Origin: Morinoia aosen
Taxonomy: Eukaryota; Arthropoda; Malacostraca; Amphipoda; Talitridae
DNA length: 64,000 nucleotides
Assembly (NCBI GenBank): GCA_030386875.1
Contig: CM059573.1
Span: 31,785,891-31,849,890 of the forward strand
Direction of reading: 5' to 3'
The translations under genes and the position numbers were made by a program. The notes beneath the pieces are model-generated. The model did not search any database, was not told where the DNA came from, and worked only from the letters and a program-made list of their open reading frames with translations. Each line of letters opens with the position of its first letter. Positions within the stretch are counted from its first letter, which is position 1. Positions 22,950-35,205 of this stretch are shown here, one piece after another.

Positions 22950-24629
22950 TCACAATTTATTTAATCGCCATTGATGATATATTTGCCTTGGCCTATTAAT
23001 TTGAAGGGTTGGCAACACTTTTATTGCTAATGTGGGAATGTATGAGTGTATTAGTGTACTCCTATAAATTATTTTCAAACGGAATCGTACGTATGTACTC
23101 AATGAATTGCAATTGATAATTTCTCTTGAAGATTATCTTAAAACAAAGATCTACATAACGTTCAATAGTAATTCTATGGATTCGCATGCTTATAATTTGA
23201 TAAATGTGATACAATGAAATTTCACGAATGTAAATCACTATATTAGAGTAAATAAATCCCCGATACTGCTATGTGTATCATAAACTTACATTTGAACATA
23301 AGTATTTAAATGGATGCATACCACCATTCACGCAGAATTTTAAATAACTCCAATAAGTAGTACAATATGAAGTGTTTTTTCTGATATTTGACGGGTATCT
23401 TTTACGCTGGTCAAAGATCTGAATCACACTCTGCCTCCTGATGCTGGATACCTAGCACATTTTACGACAGCTTGTCTTTAGATTGTAACACAGGCGAAAG
23501 TTTTATGTATTCATTGCTGAAAAGAAACCGATTGTCTTCCTCATCACATTCAATAGAAACCTATTTAACGTCAAAAACTCTCTAATTAACAAGAGATTGT
23601 GTCAATTCTTAACTCGACTTAGAGTTGGATTAATTTGAACCTGACTTGGATTAATTCGAACTTGACTTAGATTAAATTGAACTTGACTTGGATTAAAATG
23701 AACTTGACTTGGATTAACTTGAAGTGAAGAAGGTAGCGCTAACATTGACACGAACGTGGTATCATACTTTAGGCTTCGAAGTTTCTTTAAGTCCTCAAAA
23801 TTCTAAAACAATGTAGTTTTGGGCATTTTATCATACGTGAAAATCGATTAATTTTGAGTTTTTCAATATATAGTGGAAATTTCTCAGCACAAAAAATACC
23901 TTATATATATAATGAAACGCTAGGTGTCTTCATTAATTTATAAATATATTTGTGTGTTTGTATGCAATTTCCCCATTTTATTACAAAGGGAATCACTTTT
24001 GTCTATAGGAAAAAAATTTTGCTTTAAAATTGTATCTATTGTTGAGAAAATGCAGCTTATCGTGGTAAAAAGGTATGGCGAATTTGTTGAAAACTCCTTT
24101 GCTAATAATAATTTGAAATATAATTCACCGTTGTTGATTGCTTGGTTGGTGTGTGCGTCTGTGACGCTCATATGGATGCTTGATGATCGTACCTGGGATT
24201 CGAGTTTTACCAGTGCACATGTACAAGAATATTTAAATCGCGGGTAATATTAGGGTGGATCTGTTTGTTTGTCATCTTTAAATCGCGACTTTTTCAGAGG
24301 AAACTATCGAATCCCGTCATTTTTGAAGGATAATGTACACATATAGATATATAGTAGTAAATCCTAATTTGTACCATTCTATTGCTACTTTAAAAGTCGT
24401 TCGTAAATAAAGATCATTATAACCATATGTACAGGTTGCAACTCCTGCAAACAGTAATATTCATCTCATAAATCATGAATAGGTGGAGTTAGAGTAACAA
24501 AATTGTGATTAGGTTGGGTCGGTGTTGGAGTCGCAAAATTCTGGAAAGGAAGAGTTGGAGTCGGAGTCGCCGAAATTCTGGAAGGTGGAGTCGGAGTCGC
24601 AAATTTATTCCTCCAACTACGCAACCATG
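22950..24629 (-). mobile_element. hAT-like family H, partial copy
   Basis: The terminus at 24629 reads CATGGTTGCG inward, a decayed CAGGGTTGCG. It is followed inward by GGAGTCGGAGTC blocks (24620-24520), then AACGACTTTTAAA near 24390. From there it matches 26945-28340 over more than 1 kb, with shared TCTGAATCACACTCTGCCTC and AATCCCGTCATTT strings. Non-coding. The left boundary is approximate. Confidence 0.65.
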
Positions 24630-24689
24630 TTAGAACAGTATGCACTAACGAAAAACATATAAATGTTTTTACCAGCTGGGGAAATTATG

Positions 24690-25590
24690 TACACTCCTGA
24701 TCAAAAGTTTAAAACCACTTGAAAATTTAGAAAAATGTCAACTTTTCAGTGGAAAATAATTAAATGCATTCAACTTTATATCGGTGACTAGGTGAAAGGT
24801 GAGAAAAACAAAAATAACAATTGTAACAATTTATTAAGATATCAACATTTTTACTGAATAAGACTTTGCCAGTTGATCAAAATGATAAAACCACATACAA
24901 AAATAATGGGAAATCTTTCTTCAACGACGTTGAGGTAATCAAACATTGAACTTAGTAATGAGTACTGCCTCCATTCTTGTTAATAACCTCAAAAATTCTT
25001 CGTGACATACTAGAAACGAGGGTTTCCACGAGGGCTCGAGGAATGTTGTCCCAGCTCCTGAAGATGGCAGCACGAAGTTGGTTTACTCACAGAAATTGTT
25101 TACCATTTCCATAAACATCTCTCGCCATCCATCCCCAAACATTTTCTATTGGGCTTAAGTCCGGCGAACACGCTGGATGACGCAAAACAATGACCCCATT
25201 TTCTTTAAAGAAAGTCGTGGTTTGGCGGGCGGTGTGGACTGGTGCATTATCCTGCTGAAAAATCCATCCATCACTACACAGACGAGGACCCTCTGCTGAC
25301 AAAGATGATATTTGCTGCATTCCGACGTAACCAGCAGCTGTTTGTAGATCTAATAATAAACTGAAGCTCCATGGTTCGTTCCTCTGTAGGAAAATGCGCC
25401 CCATACCATAACGGAGCCTCCACCACCATGACGCGTGGAAAACATTTCAGTAAGGATTTCTTTGTCATACCAGTTCCGTTGGAAGCCACCAGGGCCATCC
25501 ATATTGAATATTTTCTCATCAGAAAAGAAAAGGCCCGAAAATCGTTGGATGAGCCCAAAAAAGGACTTCGTTGCTATATTTTTTATGGAT
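24690..25590 (-). mobile_element. Tc1-like transposon, 5'-truncated
   Basis: The 3' end starts at a TA (24690-24691) with CACTCCTGATCAAAAG, a common Tc1 terminal repeat. The element carries a transposase remnant on the minus strand. It stops at about 25590, where repeat copy C begins, so the first part of the gene and the 5' terminus are missing. Confidence 0.85.
24952..25585 (-). pseudogene. Tc1-family DD34E transposase, broken
   Basis: The first catalytic Asp is in FFSDEKIFNMDG (about 25520), followed by SVMVWGAF. The second is in QQDNAPVHTA (about 25250). The Glu is in SPDLSPIENVWGW (about 25140). There are 34 residues between the second Asp and the Glu, so DD34E. Two frame changes (around 25395 and 25340) and a stop at 25089-25087 interrupt it, and the N-terminal DNA-binding half is absent. 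The C-terminus ends NKNGGSTHY and a stop. Confidence 0.85.
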
Positions 25591-25604
25591 AAAATCTACA
25601 TATC

Positions 25605-26935
25605 GTCCAATGATAATGAGATCCTCCTAGGCCCCTTTCGCTCCGGGGGTCATTTCTTATGTGTTTGTTGGGAAAGGACCCTTAGTTGGTGGACTATTCG
25701 GTCCTAAAATTTTATGGCGCTTCGGACAATAGTTCCTCACCATATTGCATCTCCCCCCATTTATGTTCATTTCAGATGGGACCAAAATCTTTCATTTTTG
25801 ACCAATTTTGACCACATATAAAAAGAGTACAAATGGGAAATGGAAATAGCCCAATTGAGTTTCTTAGAAATGTTCCAAGGATTCTAAAACTGTTTTTTTT
25901 TTGTTTTAGCATCAAAACTCGATGACGAGTCCTATTTTGAAATATCAATATCAGTGAAAAGTACCCAAAATTTACAATTTTTTCCCGATTTTGACCCTAC
26001 ATAAAAAGAGAACAAATGGGAAATGGAAAAAACCATCCGAGTTTGTTAGAAATGTTCCAAGGATTCTGAAACTGTCTTTGGTTTTGTTCTAGAATCAAAA
26101 CTGAAGGACGAGTACCATTTTGAAATATCAATATCAGTGAAAATATCAATACGTAAAAACCAATACGTCACATTTTTTTCAAAAACTAAGGCCTAAATCA
26201 AAAATGAATGGAATAAATTGTGTTTCCTTTCAAAGGTTACATATCATAGTCAAATTTCATATGAATCAGACTGAAAAAAATATATTTCAAATATGAAAAA
26301 AAAAATAGTTTTTTTTATTTATTTTGGAAATCACAATTAACAGTGTGAATACGAAGTTATGTATGGAACTTATCAAAATAAAAATTAAAACTGAATTCAT
26401 TCACATAAATTGTTCATTATATTACACTTCATCAAAACATTTTGTTATGGCTAATACACAAAGAAAAAAAAATTTCAACATTCAAAATGGGACTCGTCCT
26501 CGAGTTTTGATGTTAGAACAAAACCAAAGACAGTTTTAGAATCCTTGAAACGTTTCTAACAAACTCAAATGGGCTTTTTTGAAATTCGAATTTTTCGAAA
26601 AGATATATAGCTCTAAACCCAAAAAATTGTTGTTGATTTTCGAAATTTCAAAAATTTAAAAATAAATCACAAAAATCGAATATGAAAAAAGCCCATTTGA
26701 GTTCGTTAGAAATGTTTCAAGGATTCTAAAACTGTCTTTGGTTTTGTTCTAGAATCAGAACTCGAGGACGAGTCCCGTTTTAAAAATATACCAAAAAACA
26801 TATTTTTCGTCAAAAAAATAAGGCCTAAATCGAAAAAATGACATGGTAAAAAAGGTTTAATTTCACATCAGACATATACTAGCCAATTTTCAAACGAATC
26901 GGACGAAAAAAGTTCTCTAACTGGGATGATCTCTT
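25605..26935 (+). repeat. dispersed non-coding repeat, copy C
   Basis: Same plan as copies A and B. It starts near CCTAGGCCCCTTTCGCTCCG and GGACCCTTAG. Modules lie at about 25875 (+), 26060 (+), 26530 (-) and 26722 (+), and it ends in CCAATTTTCAAACGAATCGG. The first module block is tandemly duplicated (about 185 bp apart) relative to copy A. Confidence 0.75.
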
Positions 26936-28331
26936 TATGTAGTAACATGTGTTTATGATTTCCTTCATGTGATATAGGGAAATTTCACGCACATAAATAT
27001 CTATTTGAGTGTTAGTAATTCCTCGATGCTTCTATGTGTATGTGTAGCGTAAAATAAACTTTTGAACATAAATATTTAAAAGGATGCAAACTGCCATGAA
27101 TATAGAGGTTTAAAACAACTTTCGTGCGTAGTATAATAAGAAGTTTTTACAATTGACTTGAATCTTTTACGCCGCTCTAAGATCTGAATCACACTCTGCC
27201 TCGTAATGCCGGATATTTAGCACATTTTACGACGGCTTGTCTTTAGATTGCAACACCGGACACCAGCGGAAATTTTATGTATTCCTTGCAGAAAGGAAAA
27301 ACGGTAGTCTAGCGCAATAAATAAATAGATGCATATTTGATGCAAATGATGGTCAAATTAACGAGTGTTTACGTCAATTCTCAACTCAACTTAGGGTTGG
27401 TTAATTTAAACTTGACGTGGATCAAATTTATCTTAACTTGGATTAGATTGACCTTGACACATATTAATTTGAAGTGAAAAAGGTCGAGGGTTGAATGTTT
27501 CTACCCCACTAAAACAGGTTTTTGAAATATTTACAATGAGAACTGCAAGCATTTTACGGTAAGGAAAAGTACCTGCAGTTTCAAGCTATTAAGCATTAAA
27601 AAATGTTTGCACGTTTTATTAATGTAATGAAATCGCTATTAAAATATATCATTAATGACTTAGTGTTAATTTCCTAACGAACATTCAAATTCCAAATTTT
27701 TCGTAATGGTGAAATGCTTGCAGGTTTTATCGTAAAAATAACAAAAAACAACTGCTTGAGTGCGGTCGGAACTAACAAGACTAGTAGTAGTAGTAGTAAC
27801 ATAGGCAAGACTAGCGTTAACATTGGCGCGTACGTGGCATCGTACTTTGAGTTTTAAAGTTTTTTAGGTGCTTATGACTCGAAAACTAAGGAGTTTTGGT
27901 ATTTTATCATTCGTGAAAATCGATTTATTTTTGCGTATTGTACCTGTGATTGAAATTTGTCCGCAGAAAAGGCACCTTATTTAGTGTTGAATATTATTTT
28001 CAAATAAATTGCCAAGTGTCTCCTTAATTAAACAAATAAATCAATAAACACATTTATGTATTTCCCTTGCATAACTTCCATGTTATTACAATTTTTAATT
28101 CAGTAATGAGCAAATAAAATTGGTTCATTTGTCATGGTTCGTTTGTCTCTTCCACGCTCTGAAAGGATGCTGAATGATCGTATCTGTGATACGAGTTTTG
28201 CCTGTTCACAAGCACAAGAATATTTCAATCCCGTCTACTATTAGGATGGATTTATTTATTTGTCATCCACATTTTGAAGATTTGTATAACGACAATATCG
28301 AATCCCGTCATTTATGACGGGTCTTGTACAC

Positions 28332-28334
<3 letters not shown>

Positions 28335-28363
<29 letters not shown>
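28335..28363. repeat. (TA)n microsatellite
   Basis: An uninterrupted TA run lies in the family H copy, where the other copies have short AT-rich sequence. Confidence 0.95.
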
Positions 28364-28365
<2 letters not shown>

Positions 28366-28916
28366 CTGAATGGTGTCTTCTGAGGAGGCAAAGTATCAGT
28401 GCATACCCTTATAAGCATAGATAAATATCAACAGTTTTATCTATTCCTTCGTATGCTCTGATTCAATGACATTACACTAGTTGATTCCATTACTATGCTC
28501 AAAATGCCCAAAATTATGCTAGATCATACCTACATGTAAAGGAAGCATGATTTGCACACAGCCTTTTCTTCTTTCCCAGTTAAAAAATTAAGACGTTTTC
28601 AAGTCGTTTCTGTGCCGCGGAAGGCAAGACTACAAGCCGTGTTTTATTCGGAAAAGCAGCCGTTTTTTGGTCGCCATGTCCTCTTTTTATGGCAGGAAAA
28701 AACGGCTACAAAACCATTGAATTCCCTTTGCAGCTGTTCGGAAATTCCTACCTTCATCGGCTACATATCGACTTTCTACGGCCCCAATTCGACCTTCCGC
28801 GGCTTCTCCATTTTATGTATCGGCTCTCTGCCGACCTTACGCGACCTTGTACCGGCCTCCCGCGGCAGCAAGGCAGCAAATCGACCTTGCCCGAACTTAA
28901 TTACACTGGCTATTCA

Positions 28917-29046
28917 TATACACCCCCCACCTCCCACACACACCCCTTCTCCCCCGCACCCACACACACACCTACCCCCACACCCATAACCCTCCCCCCT
29001 ACCACATACACACATACACACACACATACACCCACACAAATATGTA
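28917..29046 (+). repeat. CA/CCCA-rich low-complexity tract
   Basis: An irregular run of CACA, CCCC and CCCACA. It creates spurious proline- and threonine-rich frames. Confidence 0.9.
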
Positions 29047-29305
29047 TCTGAACACATAGCTGATTATCTTCAAGAACGTCCTTCAATTCAGAGGTTGCTG
29101 AAGACTGACGAGGGAAAATTCAGGTTAGGTTTCCACATTTTGTTGTTTTTACTTTGCGCACATTGAGGATTGAGGAGTATATAGTAGCCTTCACAACCAG
29201 CCCCACCACAACGATGAATCGTCATAAATATCAATTAACCGAGGTGGTGAAGCTAATAGTTGGGCCCATGCTTTCGTTTATGCTCTGGAAATTGTGCCTT
29301 TGCAG

Positions 29306-29517
29306 ACCAGCATTCTACATCTCTTCCATCTCTTGTTTCTTCAGAAGAATCGCCATCTTCGCCAGAAGTCACGGGTCCGAACTCAATTACATGCGAAATT
29401 TTAGAAGAAAGCGACTCATTGCGCGTTTCAGCGTCATTTTCTTCTGAAGCTTTAGCCAGAGCAGCCAACCGTCTTTTTTTGTCGTTGCACAAAAATGTAA
29501 ATTGCTTTCTTTTTTAA
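29306..29517 (+). CDS. possible exon, acidic Ser-rich protein
   Basis: After a good acceptor (TTGTGCCTTTGCAG, ending at 29305) the frame reads DQHSTSLPSLVSSEESPSSP, then EVTGPNSITCEILEESDSLR, then VSASFSSEALARAANRLF. The composition is acidic and Ser/Pro-rich. The downstream donor is weak. No homologue was recognised. It lies inside the 12.8-kb insertion and may be a remnant of that element's own gene. Confidence 0.25.
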
Positions 29518-29577
29518 TCTGAAATTCAGATCGAAACGTTAAAAAATACGAGTATTTATAAAATCCTGTCATAAAAT

Positions 29578-30728
29578 TATTGATGTAGCGATGTATCGGT
29601 ATCGGTCACTTTTACTGGTATTGGTAAAATCCGGCCAGTACTTTCAAATAATACGTATTTTTTCATAAAAATGAAGGTCATAAATCATGAAAGTGAAAGT
29701 ATGATCAAATAAAGAGCCTATTCATACCTAGTAAATTAGTTAGCTAACTATTGAATTACAGTGTTTAATCAGGTCTGATCACTGAATTTAATACTTTGAC
29801 TGCCCGATGAGGCACAAACTGTCAGTACGTGAAAGGTATGTAGCATGAATAGTTGAAAACAGAAGCGACATAAAATTATTATACTCCTACAACTTAACAG
29901 GCTAACCAAACTCAAACCAATTATATAAATAAATTTAAAGGTGCATTTTAAAGTTTTTGAAATTTTAATACAGAAAAAGCTGAAAATTCTATTTGAATTT
30001 ATCTTGTAAATCGTCAGTTACCACAGAGCTAATAATTTTATTCTAATATAGCATATGAATCCCCGCACACTAGGAATATTGCATTTTTCTTTAACGTACG
30101 GTTTTTGAAAAATTCACGAACAATCTTATTCATCTTATTCTCATTCCGGTTGCTCTTGTTTGAATCTTTTTGGTTTCGGGGTCTATCGAATATAAATGCT
30201 TTCTTTTCGCCAAAGTATGTATTTTGGTGTGAAAAACACAAAAATGATGACCATTTTGTGGAGAAATTATTGTTTTGGTCCACTTTTGGAACCAGTTGCC
30301 ATTACAACTAGTCTACATTACGTTGCAATACGATCAGAAACACTTATCTATTGAATGGACTTGATTTTGATGTTTTTTGCAACAATATAGTTAACATAGC
30401 ATGAGCAGTTCTATTATTATCATCTAAGTGTATTAGCTTCAAGATATTTTAAAAACCAATGATGGTACTTTTGTACCATGTCTATTCGAAATATAGTGTT
30501 TTTCTTTTTTTTTCTTAATCTTATTCCTAATCGAAAAATTTATTGTCAATATTGTTATATTATAAGGTATATTAGATAATAATTTATTATAACACCTATG
30601 TAGGCCTTATAATGGTTTTATTTTACTATAATTGTAGAAGTATCGGTATCGGTTGTAGTATCGGTCAAAGTATCGGTATTTCCAAGTATCGGAGTATCGG
30701 ACAAAACAATGATATCGGTACATCACTA
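29578..30728 (+). mobile_element. hAT-like family E, copy 1 (1151 bp)
   Basis: The ends are TATTGATGTAGCGATGT and the inverse ACATCGGTAC-type end at 30709-30728 (reads TAGTGATGTACCGATAT inward). The 8-bp duplication CATAAAAT is perfect at 29570-29577 and 30729-30736. The subterminal zone has repeated TATCGG blocks (29590-29610 and 30645-30715). Non-coding and non-autonomous. It matches 31174-38276 in inverted orientation. Confidence 0.8.
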
Positions 30729-30736
30729 CATAAAAT

Positions 30737-31173
30737 AATTACACAATAATTAAAGAAACGAATGTTTTATTATTAACTCTTATTAAATCGGAAGAGGTAC
30801 TTGGATTTTCTTGCTGAAAAATAGGTATCTACCGATAGTATCGGTTTCGGAATTGGCAGTATCAGCCTTTTTCTCGAGTATCGGTACCGGCGTCAAAAAA
30901 AAATGGATCTTAGCCGATACTCTCTTACTTCTATACTACCTTCAGGAGACCGGCAATGCAAAATTTCAGAAGAAAATCTTAATATCACACACTAACTGCA
31001 TAAATTTATTTATTAGATATAATAATAAAAGTTTGATTTAATCTCGTACAAGAAATAATTGAATAGAAATAATTATTGTCACAACCTATTTCATATATAT
31101 AGAAAAAAAGTGCTTGAGTGTCCGTTCGCGCGTTCTCAAGCACACGCAGGAATACGTGACGTCTGCCTAAGAT
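30737..31173. other. spacer between family E copies
   Basis: No gene. 30820-30910 contains several TATCGG/CGATA blocks resembling an eroded family E end. 31060-31160 has nothing recognisable. Confidence 0.35.
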
Positions 31174-31677
31174 TAGTGACGTACCGATACCATTTTTTTG
31201 GCCCACACTGATACCGATACCCATTTTTTGCAGATACCGATACTCCGATACTTGGAAATACCGATACTATGATCGATACTACATCCGATACCGATACTTT
31301 TACAAATACATTAAAATAAAATCATTATAAGCCCAACATGAGTAATGTAATAAAATTATTAACTAATATATCTAATAATATAACAATTTTGACAATAAAG
31401 TTTTCGATTAGGAATAATAGAACTGCTCTTGCTATGTTAACTATATTGTTGAAAAAAATAACGAAATAAAATCCATGCAATATTAGATAAGTGTTTCTAA
31501 CCGTATTGCAACGTAATGTAGACTAGCTGTAATAGCAACGGTTTTCAAAAGTGGACCGAAACAATAATTTCTCCACAATATGGTTATCATTTTCATGTTT
31601 TTCACACCAAATTACCTACTTTGACGAAAAGAAAACATTAAAAATCGATAGGATCGGAACCCGGAAAGATGCGCAAA

Positions 31678-31685
31678 CACGCAAC
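31678..31685 (+). repeat. 8-bp target duplication, left
   Basis: CACGCAAC, identical to 37684-37691, flanking the family H element. Confidence 0.9.
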
Positions 31686-31717
31686 CAGGGTTGCGGAGTC
31701 GGTGGAATAAATTTGCG

Positions 31718-31960
31718 ACTCCGACTCCGACTCCGACTCCTCCTTTCCAGAATTTGGCGACTCCGACTCCGACTCCGACTCCACCTTTTCAGAATTTGGC
31801 GACTCCGACTCCGACTCCGACTCCACCTTTTCAGAATTTGGCGACTCCGACTCCGACTCCGACTCCACCTTTTCTGAATTTGGCGACTCCGACTCCGACT
31901 CCGACTCCATTTCTCCAGAATTTGGCGACTCCAACACCGACTCCGCCTATTCACAATTTT
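31718..31960 (+). repeat. left subterminal GACTCC array, 42-bp unit
   Basis: The unit is GGC, four GACTCC hexamers, then ACCTTTTCAGAATTT. It repeats at 31756 and 31798 and beyond, with decay towards 31985. It may be a transposase-binding array (inference). Confidence 0.9.
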
Positions 31961-33187
31961 GTGACTCCAACTTCACCTATTCATAATTTATAAGATGAAT
32001 ATTTTATTTCTTAACTAGTGTACTCAGACCGTAAAAAAATGACAAGATTCAATACCTGTCTTCAACAAATTTTCGTTTGAGTGGAGTTTCCATGCTTTCA
32101 GCTTATTCCAAAGGTAACTTAATTTTCTTATAAGAGTAATAAACACTCAGAACACAGCATTTTTGAGCCGCAAGAGAAGTAGTTATAGCCATTCGTGTCG
32201 TATCCAAGATACAGAAATTCAGCATTCCTGAAAGCAACTGCGAACTTGTGTATGTATATAGTAATATGGAATACAGTACATTGCAATACAGTATATTGTA
32301 ATATACAATACAGCATATTTCAATATGCAATACCCCGCCGAACTCTGTATTCACGATTCAAACTTGAGTATATAAGGCTCTGGATTGCTCTAATTGTGAT
32401 GAAAGTGACTTATTACAGAGCTATTGCACAACGAAAATGGGTGTATTAATTGACCGTGAACTGGAACCAAGACCGCCAGTGCTATTTTTTTCCTATCAAT
32501 TATTCTTAACAGCGTGACACAAAACGTATAAATAAACACACGACACTCATTCTTAGTAGTAAACGGTTGCAGGTGTTGAAACCTGTGCATATGTTCATTA
32601 TATTCATTATTAGCAAACGACTTTTAAATTGACTACAGATTGTTAAATATCAAGATACTAGTGTACATGATTGGTCAAAAATAACGGGACCCAATGGTAT
32701 CGTTTTAAAAAAATCTCAAGATAAAAATGGCAAACAAATATATCCATTGAAATAGTACCCGCGATTAAAATACAGTATGCTCGTACTTGTGCACTGGTAA
32801 AACTCGTAACACAGATACGGTCATTAAGCATCTTTAAAAACGTCACAAACGCACACAACAACCAAGCAAATTGTATAACATAATACCTACCTGAATTGTA
32901 ATTTAAATTATTGTTCGCAAGAGGTTTTTAAAAAATTTGCCATACCTTTTAAACATTTAAATGCCTTTGAAATTTAAATGCGATGAGTCGCATTTTCTTG
33001 ACAGTTGATTCGATTTTCACGCAATGTTTTTTACTTATAAACATAAGTGAGCAGATGCCAGGTTTTTCATATTTCGATGGTATTTATGATACTGTCCAAG
33101 CAAGCAGATTCCCATTGTAATGAGATAGGGGAAATTACACACGAGAACATATACTTATCATTGACGGACACCTGGCTTTTTATTATA

Positions 33188-33960
33188 CCGGGTGTCCTAA
33201 AAAAATGTCCCCGATTTTTAATTAATTATATCTCAGCTTTAAATTAACATATTTTAATTGCCTTTTTCACAATGTAGTAAATTTTGTTTCCTTTTCGAAT
33301 AATTTAAATTTTTGAAAATCGGTTGAATAACCACTGTACAATGTCCAATTTACTGAAACGAGCAGAAAAATTAATTGTTCAGAGGAAAAGTTTTTAAAAC
33401 AATATTGATATTCTTCCTTATTTTGTAGTTTCCATAAAACTGAACACACAAAAATTTTAAGGAGTAACAAATCATTACCTTATATAACGTTTAAATAAAT
33501 GAGGTAATTTCAGTATCCAACGACATACCCTCCATTTCTCTCAAGGCAAGTATTACTTCTAGCCACCATTGAACGAAGAGTTTTACCCATTATTCCACCG
33601 TTTTTTATCAGTCCTTGAAACACTATTATTGAGAACACTTGAAACTTGAAACCTTTCAGAGGGTTTAAATACTTAGTTGTATGTACGATACATCGTTATG
33701 AAATTATTCTTAACAGTAGGTATTGAGGAATGAAGAAGAACACCAGTGTTGTTTTTAAAACTTTCCCTTTGAACAATTTTTCTACCCCTTTCAGAAAATC
33801 GAGCATCTTAAAGTTTATTCAACTGATTTTCAAAAACTTAAATTATTTCGAAAGGATACAAAATTGACTAAATTGTAAATGAAAGACAATTAAAATATTT
33901 TAATTTAAAGCGGAGATATTATCAATTAAAAAGTCCGGGACATTTTTGTGGGACACCCGG
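33188..33960. mobile_element. TA-flanked palindromic MITE (mariner-like), 773 bp
   Basis: The ends are CCGGGTGTCC and GGACACCCGG, with TA at 33186-33187 and 33961-33962. The inverted ends extend for well over 100 bp (shared TTTAAATTAAAATATTTTAATTG-type strings). Non-coding. It sits almost exactly on the symmetry axis of the family H inverted arms. Confidence 0.75.
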
Positions 33961-34506
33961 TATAGTATTGATTGTTCTTATACAATAAATGGTCAAGTGT
34001 CTCCTTTGAACAAATTAATAAATAGGTTTAGCTATTTCGTGAGCGTAATCTCTCCTATATTAATACAATGGAGTTTTAGGATTTAAAACTTAAGAGCAAC
34101 TGCTCGAACATTTATTTCAAATACAGAAGAACTTCAAGGGAACAACAGCAAGTCGTTTCCCTTTTCTCCTGCGCAAAAAGAGAAACCGTACCCAAGTTAG
34201 GCAGATCTTGAGGATTCCAACAGTACGCTCAGCAGCGTCCTCTATAATATTTTTATTATTAAATTCCTTTAAAATAGAGACCGAAGATCTTCTTTAACGT
34301 AAGGTTAGTTTTTAAAACGATACTCGCTAAAAATAGAAGACACCCAATGGACGCGGCCGGTCATCAGTACGGTACTCCGGTAGGAAATTTTAGTGGCGTT
34401 CTGAGTAGATAGAAACAGAGTTTTAAGATGTCTGGTCGCCGACTAGCTGAATATCGTATCTTATTGTAAGATTGCATATAGCACTAAGATTTTAACAATT
34501 ATTTGA

Positions 34507-34680
34507 CAATTAATTACCTTGAATAGTAAGTGCCTATTCAAGACGCTGCAAAAGCCGGGTCGAGGAGTTCAAGTCGCAGAAAGAGACTACTTTTTACGCA
34601 AGAGAAATAAGTTAGAGGTACCAGACCCACTTTTATTAAAAGGACGACATGCTGCCCAAGCAGAGCAAGCTCAAAGATAA
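34507..34680 (+). CDS. unrecognised protein fragment in inserted DNA
   Basis: Between stops the frame reads KTLQKPGRGVQVAERDYFLR, then KRNKLEVPDPLLLKGRHAAQ, then AEQAQR. It looks protein-like (charged, amphipathic) but I do not recognise it and it has no ATG near its start. It lies within about 34085-34965, a block of DNA absent from the other family H copies and so probably inserted. Likely a remnant of a mobile-element gene. Confidence 0.3.
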   Translation, partial: QLITLNSKCLFKTLQKPGRGVQVAERDYFLRKRNKLEVPDPLLLKGRHAAQAEQAQR

Positions 34681-35205
34681 TTTAATGAGTGAACGCTAAA
34701 GCGTAACAAGTAATTTTAATTAAAGCTATTTAAGGCTAATGCAGGTCTGCTAGAAGCGCAAACATGCTTAATTATAGAAAGTTAAATTTAAACACAAAAA
34801 TCGAAAAGAAAAGATGCAGCTGCAAAACAAAAAACAACGAACAAAGAGATCTCATTTCATCAGTTTCAAATTTTTGTCTGTGAACTAAGAGAGGCCAACT
34901 GAAGAAAACTTTTTCTTCCACAAAGCCGCCATCAGAAATACGGAAAATATTCAACAGGAAATTTCATTGAACAAACAAAATTGGCTGTCCGTCTTTGTTT
35001 GTTGATCTGTCTCCCTTTCACGCTCTTAAAGATACTTAACTACTGTACCTGTGATGCGAGTTTCACCGGTGCACAAGTATCAGAATATTTTAATCGCAGG
35101 TGCTATTAGGATGGAAATATTTCTTTATGGTCCACATCTGGAAGATTTCTATACAGACAATATCGAATCCCGTCATTTGACGAGTCGTGTACACAATTAT
35201 GTATA

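Noticed and set aside
25371-25707. Plus-strand frames over the Tc1 remnant
   Set aside because: Antisense shadows of the transposase; the minus strand carries the recognisable motifs.
28552-29051. Two overlapping plus-strand frames of 120-145 codons ending in Pro/Thr/His repeats
   Set aside because: The tails are the CA/CCCA tract. The upstream parts have no domain and lie in the inner end of the 12.8-kb insertion.
31551-31993. Long frames rich in Arg-Ser, Glu-Ser or Thr-Pro repeats on both strands
   Set aside because: They are translations of the GACTCC array in different frames; every frame is open because the hexamer contains no stop.
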